Assembly: GCA_963781805.1 (NCBI GenBank)
Contig: CAWAHF010000004.1
Span: 5,580,001 to 5,644,000, forward strand
From: JAFGPL01 sp963781805
GTDB taxonomy: Bacteria > Bacteroidota > Bacteroidia > Bacteroidales > UBA10428
Reading direction: 5' to 3'
DNA: 64,000 nt
Shown in pieces: positions 38,132 to 46,152 of this stretch. The translations under genes were made by a program, and so were the position numbers. Each line of letters begins with the position of its first letter. Positions within the stretch are counted from its first letter, which is position 1. The notes below the pieces were generated by a model. That model did not search any database. It saw only the letters and a program-made list of their open reading frames with translations, and was not told where the DNA came from.

Positions 38132-38915
38132 AGTTCTTAAATATTTGGGTTTAGATGCATTATTTAACCTTGATTGTTCGCTTAAAATTAAGATTTTTTA
38201 TGGAAAAAATGGAGCATAAGAAATAATTGAATTGAATAATGGGTAAGATGAGTTCTCGTTTATTACAATTATTTAAATATTTGTTGGGACCTGCGGTATA
38301 AGTACCAATCAATAAAAATCAACGCAATAGAAGAGAAATTAAGCATGTCCAAAGAAAGTATTAAATACCTGCTAAATCGTTTGGTTGTTAAAGATAAGAT
38401 TGATTTTAAGCTCTGAAATAATTCATCAATGCAGTGGTAAAACTATTTGATATGAACAATCAATCCGAATCCCTGTATAATTAAAGCGCTTGCATAAACC
38501 TGCAGGCTTACGCAGGAGGCTTAATTATTACAAAAAGAAAACTAAATCGTATTGCAATTTCTATAGCAAACCAACCAACGTAACGCTAAATTTTCTTTGA
38601 TTACCATTCTTAGTGTCTGCCCTTATAATATTTCATGACTTTCAGCTAACCAAAATCCTTATGCGGGCAAGCTATTTCTGAGAAAGAATAATAAAAATAA
38701 AAGTTTATACTCATTTTTTATGATTTGTTTTTAAATCAGCAATTTCCTGACTCATTAATTTTTGCGTACATTTTTCAGCAATTAAGAATTGGTAAAATGT
38801 TGCTTAACTAATATTTTAAGGAATATTATCAGTTTAGGTAAGTAAATTGTCCAAGTAAATTGCTAACTTTATATAAGAACAGTTTTCATTTTATAAATTA
38901 TTAAATCACATTCGC
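38132..38915. other. Long intergenic region between GH105 and the acyl carrier gene
   Basis: 784 bp without a convincing gene. A 23-codon ORF at 38345-38416 (starting MSKESIKYLL) has no recognisable relative. A structured element is listed at 38478-38527. Otherwise A/T-rich. The region should contain divergent promoters for GH105 and the biosynthetic operon; the best rightward candidate, TAACTTTA at 38864-38871, has one mismatch and a poor spacing to TTG. The length suggests decayed genes or regulatory DNA. Confidence 0.5.
38478..38527. other. Imperfect stem-loop in long intergenic region
   Basis: TAATTAA (38478-38484) pairs with TTAATTA (38521-38527), and inside it CCTGC (38499-38503) pairs with GCAGG (38512-38516) around an eight-base loop. 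It is the only GC-rich structured spot of the gap and could be a terminator remnant, small RNA or protein site. No function is assigned. Confidence 0.3.
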
Positions 38916-39158
38916 ATGGACAATAACACAAAAACACGCATTCTCAATATTTTAAAAAAAGTTACAGGTAAAGAAGTAAGTGACATTAAACTTGATGGTG
39001 ACTTAAAATCTCAATTGACCCTTGATTCTATTCAAATTGTTGAGTTTTTTGCTGCCATTGAAAAAGAATTAGGTGTTGAATTACCTCTTAAATTAATGAC
39101 CGTGAGATCTGGTAAGGCATTTTTAGAGTTGGTTGATGAACAGTTAAAACTTCAATAG
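38916..39158 (+). CDS. Acyl carrier protein
   Basis: An 80-residue stand-alone carrier protein. The phosphopantetheine attachment site is Ser38 in LTLDSIQIVEFFAAIEKEL, close to the family DSL motif. Four-helix spacing is normal. It is much less acidic than the housekeeping fatty-acid carrier, suggesting a dedicated pathway. It opens a rightward gene set with an AMP-ligase-like protein (93 bp later), an alpha-oxoamine synthase and a radical SAM protein. The most direct reading is that it carries an acyl chain to the oxoamine synthase. No phosphopantetheinyl transferase gene is nearby. Confidence 0.9.
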   Translation: MDNNTKTRILNILKKVTGKEVSDIKLDGDLKSQLTLDSIQIVEFFAAIEKELGVELPLKLMTVRSGKAFLELVDEQLKLQ

Positions 39159-39251
39159 AAGCAACTTAAAGAGCAAACTCTTGGGAACTGGCTTACTCAA
39201 AAAATCACTATCAATTTCATAAACAATTTTTCTTAAATCTTCAGATGCGTT

Positions 39252-40616
39252 ATGATTGGTTCTGAATTGTTGAATCAGATTAGTTTTAAATATATCCTTT
39301 TCAGAGGAAACAGATATGATCAAAGAACAGTTTCAGAAGGTATAGACCATCTGGCTAACTACCTCAATAAGAACAATTCTTCTTCTTCCCCTTTTGTACT
39401 GTTATCGATGTATAATCATATCAAGTCTGTAATTGCCTACTTTGCAATTCTTAAATCCGGGAAAATTGCCGTTATATATGATCCTGGTTCTAAACCTATT
39501 GATTTGAGTGAGATAATTGAAGATACCGATCCGAGTGCGATTATCTTTATAAATGCTGAAACGACAGGATTTAATTTTGAGGAAGAAATTATATTTCGAA
39601 AAACAAAAAAGGGTAACATTGTTCATTCAAACCTTACAGATGTTTGCACACTTGCCTATACAAATGCTGAAGATGGATATAGTAAAGGGGCTATGCTTAC
39701 TGAGAAAAACCTGCTTGCAGAAATTTATGCCCTGACAACATCAAGTAAAATAACCAAAGATTCAGTAGTTTGTGCATTGCTTCCATATTACCATTTGTTT
39801 GGATTTGCAGAAGGAATCTTAGTTCCAACTCATATAGGTGCGACTGTAGTTATTGAAGATATTAATTTACTACGGCTAAGTGAAACCATGCAGAATATTC
39901 ATCAATACAAGGTTACTCATTTTTATACCGTACCGTCTATATATTACTTGTTGGGCAAAATACCTGGTATAGAGAAGTTTGTAGCAAATATTACAAATTT
40001 GTATACCGGAGGAACACAATTGAGTGAATTTGTTCATGAGAATTTTTTTCGTAAAACAAACAAGAGCATACGTGAAGGTTATGGTCTGACTGAAAGTTCA
40101 CCAGCAATTGCCATTGATGATATCGAAGATGAACCTGTAAAAAACAGCATTGGTAAGGCTTTACCAGGCTGTGAAATTAAAATTATCAAAGAAAATGGAA
40201 ATGAGTGCCTTGCCGGGGAAAAAGGTGAAATTTGTGTCAGAGGAGATATGGTATTTAAGGGTTATTTCAACAACGAAGCAACAACAAATCTGGTGCTAAA
40301 AAATGACTGGCTTTATACGGGTGATTATGGGAAAAAGGATACCAAAGGACTTATCTATTTTTGCGGACTCAAAAAAGAAATGATTAATGTAGCCGGTAAT
40401 AATTTGTATCCTAAAAAACTGGAGAGAATGATGAAAATTCATAAAAATGTTGCAGATGTAAAAGTATTTAGCCAGGATTCAGTTTTACATGGTCAGATTG
40501 CCGGAGCAACCATAAAGTTGCATGATTCTTCAAAAAAGGCACAGGAGAATTTTAAGAAGTGGTGCCAAAAAAATATAAATAATAACTCGTTGCCCAAAAT
40601 TTGGTTGTTTGAATAA
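39252..40616 (+). CDS. ANL-superfamily acyl-AMP ligase-like protein with missing A10 lysine
   Basis: A 454-residue protein of the acyl/aryl-CoA and acyl-ACP ligase superfamily. Recognisable motifs: EGYGLTESSP (residues 275-284), YTGDYG (355-360) and GLKKEMINVAGNNLYP (372-387). Two features are unusual. The phosphate-binding loop, normally like TSGTTGxPKG, reads TNAEDGYSKG (137-146). The protein also stops at LPKIWLFE, where relatives continue into the A10 motif with the catalytic GK lysine. It may therefore not adenylate in the normal way, may depend on a partner, or may be an acyl-binding or transferase-like relic. Position between carrier protein and oxoamine synthase argues for a function in acyl loading. 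The stop is clean, with the next gene 42 bp away. Confidence 0.85.
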   Translation: MIGSELLNQISFKYILFRGNRYDQRTVSEGIDHLANYLNKNNSSSSPFVLLSMYNHIKSVIAYFAILKSGKIAVIYDPGSKPIDLSEIIEDTDPSAIIFINAETTGFNFEEEIIFRKTKKGNIVHSNLTDVCTLAYTNAEDGYSKGAMLTEKNLLAEIYALTTSSKITKDSVVCALLPYYHLFGFAEGILVPTHIGATVVIEDINLLRLSETMQNIHQYKVTHFYTVPSIYYLLGKIPGIEKFVANITNLYTGGTQLSEFVHENFFRKTNKSIREGYGLTESSPAIAIDDIEDEPVKNSIGKALPGCEIKIIKENGNECLAGEKGEICVRGDMVFKGYFNNEATTNLVLKNDWLYTGDYGKKDTKGLIYFCGLKKEMINVAGNNLYPKKLERMMKIHKNVADVKVFSQDSVLHGQIAGATIKLHDSSKKAQENFKKWCQKNINNNSLPKIWLFE

Positions 40617-40658
40617 CCATATAATTAGATAATAAACAAATAAATTAACAGAAAGCTT

Positions 40659-41876
40659 ATGAATGGATTTAACTTGGATTTTTCAGAGTTGTATTACTCA
40701 ATTAAGCATTTGCACGAAGAAGGATGTGCTTTCCAGTATTTTGAAGACAACAATTTTAACGGACGTACAATTACGCTAAATAATAAGAAGTTGCTGCATT
40801 TTGCCAGTTGCAGTTATTTAGGCCTGGAAAATCATCCTTCATTAATTGAAGCTGCAATAGATGCGCTGAAAAGATATGGTACACAGGTAGCAACTCCCAG
40901 GGCTATGCTTTCATCTCCACTATACAAAGAATTGGAAGATGGATTGAGTATCATGTTCCCTGGATATCAAATAATTTCACAAACTGTAACTCTGGCTCAT
41001 TGTTCAGTTTTGCCATTACTTGTTGGCGAATCCGATGCAATAATTCTGGATGCATATGTTCATAATAGTGTACGGATGGCAAGCCAGTTGTGCAAGGCAA
41101 ATGGCACATTTCTTATACTTTCCCGGCATAATGATATGGAGCATGTAAAATATTTAATTTACCGGTTGAAAAAAGAAGGGTACAAAAATATCTGGTATTG
41201 CGCAGACGGAATTTATAGCATACATGGCAACGTTTGTGATATTGAAGGATTACATAAACTATTAAATGAAGAAGAAAATTTTTATGCATATGTTGATGAT
41301 GCACATGGTACAGGATGGTGTGGAAAAAACGGATCTGGGTATGTAATTGGCAAATATGGATTGCATGAAAAAATGATTGTAGTTGAATCATTTGCCAAAT
41401 CGATGGTTTGCTCGGGCGGAGGAATTATTGTTCCGGATAAGATGCTCGCAGATTATATAAGGTATACCGGGCAGACAATGATATTTTCCGGTCCAATCCA
41501 ACCAGCCATTTTAGGAGCGCTGGTTGCATCTGTTAAGCTTCATTTATCTGAAGATATTACAACACTTCAGAATGAACTAACAGAGCATATAAAATATTTT
41601 CGTACTAAAAGTAAAAAATTAGGTCTTCCGATTGTTACCAAAGATGCAACTCCCATTCAACTATTGCGTCTGGGAGATATTGAACTCGCGTTTAACGTAG
41701 TGAAAAAATTGATGAATGAAGGTATTTTTGCTGCTACTGCAGGATATCCTGCTATTTCAAAAGGCGATGAAGGAATAAGAATCACCTTGACGCGTCATTT
41801 GACAAAGAATGATATTGACTTTTTTCTGGAATGCCTGGCGGAGATTCTTAAGAAAGAAAATGTAATTAAAAATTGA
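40659..41876 (+). CDS. Alpha-oxoamine synthase (PLP-dependent, AONS/SPT/CqsA-like fold)
   Basis: A 405-residue fold-type I PLP enzyme. Family landmarks: FASCSYLGLENHP near the N-terminus, His135 in DAYVHNS (ring stacking), DGIYSIHG, Asp213 and His216 in VDDAHGTG, and the Schiff-base Lys247 in SFAKSMVCSGG. This family condenses an amino acid with an acyl thioester and loses CO2, giving an alpha-amino ketone. Known members make biotin precursor, 3-ketosphinganine, aminolevulinate, sulfonolipid precursor or the Vibrio autoinducer CAI-1. The acyl donor is probably held by the neighbouring carrier protein. The region GTQVATPRAMLSSPLYKELE departs from the common GSGGSR type, so a distinct substrate is likely. 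The radical SAM gene begins 4 bp later. Confidence 0.9.
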   Translation: MNGFNLDFSELYYSIKHLHEEGCAFQYFEDNNFNGRTITLNNKKLLHFASCSYLGLENHPSLIEAAIDALKRYGTQVATPRAMLSSPLYKELEDGLSIMFPGYQIISQTVTLAHCSVLPLLVGESDAIILDAYVHNSVRMASQLCKANGTFLILSRHNDMEHVKYLIYRLKKEGYKNIWYCADGIYSIHGNVCDIEGLHKLLNEEENFYAYVDDAHGTGWCGKNGSGYVIGKYGLHEKMIVVESFAKSMVCSGGGIIVPDKMLADYIRYTGQTMIFSGPIQPAILGALVASVKLHLSEDITTLQNELTEHIKYFRTKSKKLGLPIVTKDATPIQLLRLGDIELAFNVVKKLMNEGIFAATAGYPAISKGDEGIRITLTRHLTKNDIDFFLECLAEILKKENVIKN

Positions 41877-41880
41877 AACA

Positions 41881-43218
41881 ATGTCAAGAAAAATTAAGAA
41901 AATAGCTTTAATAAATCCAAAGAAATCTCTTCAGAATGAAAATCCGAAGATGTATGATATGTATGAGCGAAACAAAGATCAGTTGAAACCTTGGTTAGGT
42001 CCTCCTTTAAATTTGTTGACAATTGCCGCTTTAACTCCCGGTGATATCGAAATTAGGTTAATTGATGAACACAATGAAAAGATTGATTTTGATCAGGATT
42101 ATGATCTTGTCGGGCTAACCGCTATGACACAGCAAGCTGTCAGGGCTTATGAGATTGCCGATTTGTTCAGGGCAAAACATATACCTGTTGTGATGGGTGG
42201 GATTCATGCGTCTTTTTTACCTGAAGAAGTGCTTGAACATGTAGATACTGTATTTATTGGAGAGGCTGAAGAATTATGGGGAAATTATCTGGAAGATTTT
42301 AAAACAGGCAACGAAAAGTCTGTCTACACGTGTCAGGAACTTTATGATCTTAGTAAGGCCCCTGTTCCAAGATACGATTTAATTGATTATACGGTATTTA
42401 AAGATATGGGAAATTATTTTAATTATATACCTGTTCAGGCTACCCGCGGTTGTCCGCACGATTGCAGCTTCTGTGTCGTATCAAAATTGTATGGTAAGAA
42501 AATAAGGAAGAAAAGCATTGACCATGTTGTTCGTGAAATAGAATACTTACAGAAATTTAATGAGGATTCACTCATTATTTTTGCTGACGATAATTTATTT
42601 GTGGATAAGGTTTATGCAAAATCATTGCTTAAAGCATTAATTCCATTGAAAATTAAATATTTTGTCCAAACAGATATTAAAATTGCAGAAGACCAGGAAC
42701 TAATGGAACTGGCTTATATAAGTGGTTGCCAGATTGTATTAATCGGTCTTGAAAGTCTGAGTCCTGAAAGTTTGGGTGAAATCAATCTCAACAAATGGAA
42801 AATGAAGCAAATTGAGCATTATTCATCAGCGATTAAAAAGATACAATCAAACGGTATAGTTGCTTTCGGGGCATTTGTTATCGGCTTTAAAAATGACAAC
42901 CCGTCAACATTTGGTATAATAAGGGACTTTGTGATTCAAAACAATATGCCTGGTCAGTTCACTCTACTAACCCCGCTTCCTGGCAGCAGACTTTATCAGG
43001 AAATAAATTCAGAAGGAAGATTATATACTGAAACCTTTTGGAATAAATGCGGCTTTTATAACCTGGTTTTTAAACATGATAACCTGAGCAGTGAAGAAGC
43101 TGAAAATTCTTTAGTCTGGCTGTATGAAGAAGTTTTTAATGCCGAAAATTCATTCAATCGGTTTCTTTATATGAAGGATATTTATAAAAAGCTGCCAGCC
43201 AGATGGATAAATCCATAA
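41881..43218 (+). CDS. B12-binding-type radical SAM protein
   Basis: A 445-residue protein. Residues about 10-140 resemble a cobalamin-binding domain (DYDLVGLTAMTQQAVRAYEIADL, VVMGGIHASFLPEE, VFIGEAEELW), though the DxHxxG cobalt-ligand motif is not seen, as in several family members. The radical SAM core follows with the iron-sulfur ligands Cys191, Cys195 and Cys198 in TRGCPHDCSFC (CxxxCxxC). Such proteins carry out methylation, C-C bond formation or ring formation, often on lipids and secondary metabolites. It starts 4 bp after the oxoamine synthase, so it is surely co-translated and probably modifies that product or its acyl chain. The reaction is unknown. Confidence 0.9.
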   Translation: MSRKIKKIALINPKKSLQNENPKMYDMYERNKDQLKPWLGPPLNLLTIAALTPGDIEIRLIDEHNEKIDFDQDYDLVGLTAMTQQAVRAYEIADLFRAKHIPVVMGGIHASFLPEEVLEHVDTVFIGEAEELWGNYLEDFKTGNEKSVYTCQELYDLSKAPVPRYDLIDYTVFKDMGNYFNYIPVQATRGCPHDCSFCVVSKLYGKKIRKKSIDHVVREIEYLQKFNEDSLIIFADDNLFVDKVYAKSLLKALIPLKIKYFVQTDIKIAEDQELMELAYISGCQIVLIGLESLSPESLGEINLNKWKMKQIEHYSSAIKKIQSNGIVAFGAFVIGFKNDNPSTFGIIRDFVIQNNMPGQFTLLTPLPGSRLYQEINSEGRLYTETFWNKCGFYNLVFKHDNLSSEEAENSLVWLYEEVFNAENSFNRFLYMKDIYKKLPARWINP

Positions 43219-43346
43219 TTTTAAAACAAGAGTTGTAACACCCATCATTGCTAGGGAATATATGACAATAAGTGATTAAAATCATTCCCAATATTTTTCT
43301 AAAAATCTTTAACTTTAGTAAATTATGTGACTTTTTATTTAGTTCA

Positions 43347-46121
43347 ATGTCAAAGAGAGTAAAAATAGGTTGTTATCTTTTATTTTATGTTATTGTCTCG
43401 ATAAATTCCCGGGCTAATGATACCCTATTTATCAACAAAAACAAAGATATTATCGATATTCGCAATTATTTAACGGTACTGGAAGATAAGAAATCTATTC
43501 TTACAATCGACTCAATTATCGGCGATCCTCAGAAATACCAGTTTGTAAGGAATCCAAGCGGCAAACTTAACTTTGGTTTCTCCACTTCAACATTCTGGAT
43601 TAAATTAACACTGTCAAATAAAACTGAATTTCACCAGTATTATGTATTTGAAGTTTCTAATCCTGACCTGGATTACATTAGTTTTTACCAGGTATCAAAC
43701 AATCATTTAAATAAAGAAATAAATACAGGAGAATTGAGGAAAACCAATACCCGGGATGTGTATCATCGAAATTTTTTATTCAGAATTACACTTGAACCTC
43801 ATAAAAACTACACATTCTATATTTCTGCCAATAATGGTGGTCATTCATTCTTATTACCTATTAACTTAATAGAAAACAGATATTTTTATGAATCCGATAA
43901 TAAAACAGAATTGATTTATTGGTTTGTTTATGGGATTTTGTTTTTTATAATTCTGTTCAATGTTTATTTATATTATTCAACCCGCGAGAAAGTTAATCTC
44001 TATTATTCCCTCTATGTATTTTTTGCCACCATCTTCTTTTTTTATTATGATGGCTATTTTTATTTCTTAAATCTTCCCCCGTTTTTTGAAGGTTTTAAAT
44101 GGATTATTCCGAGCTTATATATGGTCTTCTTACTCTCATTTACCCAAACATTTACCGATTATAATAATAGATTTAAGCATTTCAGAAAACTTTTTACTCC
44201 TTTTAAAATTATTGCAATATTTGCATCATTATTCTATTTTTTTGACTATCCACTTTCTTTGATAGCTGATGTAGGCATTCCTGTTATGGCACTTATAACA
44301 TATATTGCTATAATTGCAATTGCTATATCAACTTATGATAAAAAATATCTTCCGTCACAACTGTTTCTGCTTGCCTATCTTGCTTTGTTTGTGGGAATGA
44401 TTCTTCATGAATTAAAAGAGTTTAATATTATTCCATCGACACTTTTTATGGAAAATATTATTAAATTTAGTGTAACACTACAGTGTCTCTTACTTACCAT
44501 GGCTGTACTTGAACGTTTTAGGATCAATCAGCAAAAGGACAAGGAAACCATTCAGCAGAGTTTGAATAGAATCGAAATACAGAATAAGGAACTTGAAATT
44601 ATAAATACAGAACTGGAAAAGCTGGCAATCGTGGCGAGTGAAACCGACAACAGTGTAGCTATATATGACAATAACGGTAGAATTGAGTGGTGCAATGCTG
44701 GCTTTGAAAGGTTTTATGAGTCAAATCTTGATGTTTTAATCAAAACAAAAAAAGATAATATTGAAGACATTGTACCTAATTCAGATATAAAGAAGTTATT
44801 GGAAAAATGTCTTTTGGATAAAAAACCTATTACATTTGAAACCCCGTTTCGAATCAAACTTCAGAAAGAAAAATGGGTTCAAACAACGCTTTCTCCTTTT
44901 ATCCGATCGGGAAGGATACAAAAAGTTATTGCAGTTGATTCGGATATTACAAATCTGAAAACATACGAACAAAAGCTTAAAACCGCCAAAGAAAAAGCCG
45001 AAGAATCAGACAGATTAAAGACTGTGTTCCTTGGGAACATGTCGCATGAAATCCGGACTCCGTTAAATGGGATCCTTGGATTCAGTGAACTACTTGGAAG
45101 AGACAATGTTCCGAATGACAAAAAGCAAAGATTTGTGAAATTAATATTAAGTAATGGTGAGCAGTTAATCAGGATTATTGATGATATTGTTGATATTTCG
45201 TTAATTGAATCAAATCAGTTAAAAATAAATTTGATTGATTTTAGTCTTCGGAAATTTATTGAAGAAACCATTGACTTTTTTGAGTTTTACAAAACTTCTA
45301 TAGATAAGTCAACAATTGATCTTAAAGTTGATATCAGACTTGCAGATGAGTTAGATATAATTACATCTGACCCGGTCAGATTAAAACAAGTGTTATTCAA
45401 CATACTGAAAAATAGTTTCAAATTTACAGATAACGGCTATGTTAAGCTTGGTTGCTTATCAATCGGACAAAGTATAATGTTTTATTCAGAGGATTCCGGA
45501 ATTGGAATTGATGAAATAAAAAAGGATATTATCTTCGAGAGGTTCAGACAAGGGGATGAATCATCGACCAGAAAATATGGCGGTACAGGTCTTGGATTAT
45601 CTATATCCAAAGGTATCATCTATAAAATGGGAGGCAGAATCTGGGTAGATTCAGATATTAAGATCGGATCTAAAATATGTTTTACAGTTCCTTTAATTGT
45701 ACCTGAAATCTTCCTGGCTAAAAAGAAATTTATTGAAGATTCAATGTTATTAACTAAGAAAATAAAAGACAGAAACATACTTGTTGTTGAAGATCATGAT
45801 ATTTCATATGATTTATTAGTTGAGATACTTTCTCCCTATAAGCCTGTATTATTGCGTGCACTGGATGGCTTGCAGGCAATTGAGATGACGAAGAGTAAAA
45901 ATTTTGACCTTGTTTTAATGGATATAAATCTTCCGGTTTTGGACGGTGTAGCTGCTACAAAAGCTATCCGAAAATTTGACCGGCAAATACCAATTATTGC
46001 CCAAACTGCCTATGTCTTGGATTCAGAAAGAGAAACAATACTTGCATCAGGATGTAATAATGTTATTAGCAAACCTCTTAATTCAAACGAATTGTTTGAA
46101 TTACTTACGATGCACCTCTAA
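43347..46121 (+). CDS. 7TM hybrid sensor histidine kinase with C-terminal receiver
   Basis: About 924 residues from ATG 43347; a GTG at 43272 would add 25 residues. Order: signal peptide, extracytoplasmic 7TMR-DISMED2-type sensor (to about 190), seven membrane helices (about 190-400), coiled coil, PAS domain (about 425-545), HisKA with His567 in NMSHEIRTPLNGILGF, HATPase (GIGIDE; RKYGGTGLGLSISKGI) and a receiver with Asp859 in LVLMDINLP. There is no DNA-binding or other output domain, so the phosphate must go to a separate phosphotransfer protein, none of which is nearby. It lies 128 bp after the radical SAM gene in the same direction. A sensing role linked to the product of the biosynthetic genes is plausible but not shown. 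Confidence 0.93.
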   Translation: MSKRVKIGCYLLFYVIVSINSRANDTLFINKNKDIIDIRNYLTVLEDKKSILTIDSIIGDPQKYQFVRNPSGKLNFGFSTSTFWIKLTLSNKTEFHQYYVFEVSNPDLDYISFYQVSNNHLNKEINTGELRKTNTRDVYHRNFLFRITLEPHKNYTFYISANNGGHSFLLPINLIENRYFYESDNKTELIYWFVYGILFFIILFNVYLYYSTREKVNLYYSLYVFFATIFFFYYDGYFYFLNLPPFFEGFKWIIPSLYMVFLLSFTQTFTDYNNRFKHFRKLFTPFKIIAIFASLFYFFDYPLSLIADVGIPVMALITYIAIIAIAISTYDKKYLPSQLFLLAYLALFVGMILHELKEFNIIPSTLFMENIIKFSVTLQCLLLTMAVLERFRINQQKDKETIQQSLNRIEIQNKELEIINTELEKLAIVASETDNSVAIYDNNGRIEWCNAGFERFYESNLDVLIKTKKDNIEDIVPNSDIKKLLEKCLLDKKPITFETPFRIKLQKEKWVQTTLSPFIRSGRIQKVIAVDSDITNLKTYEQKLKTAKEKAEESDRLKTVFLGNMSHEIRTPLNGILGFSELLGRDNVPNDKKQRFVKLILSNGEQLIRIIDDIVDISLIESNQLKINLIDFSLRKFIEETIDFFEFYKTSIDKSTIDLKVDIRLADELDIITSDPVRLKQVLFNILKNSFKFTDNGYVKLGCLSIGQSIMFYSEDSGIGIDEIKKDIIFERFRQGDESSTRKYGGTGLGLSISKGIIYKMGGRIWVDSDIKIGSKICFTVPLIVPEIFLAKKKFIEDSMLLTKKIKDRNILVVEDHDISYDLLVEILSPYKPVLLRALDGLQAIEMTKSKNFDLVLMDINLPVLDGVAATKAIRKFDRQIPIIAQTAYVLDSERETILASGCNNVISKPLNSNELFELLTMHL

Positions 46122-46152
46122 GTATTAATTAAATAATACTTTTTACTTTTAA

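Noticed and set aside
38345..38416. 23-codon ORF in the long gap
   Set aside because: Too short, with no family match or evident coding context; described only within the gap.
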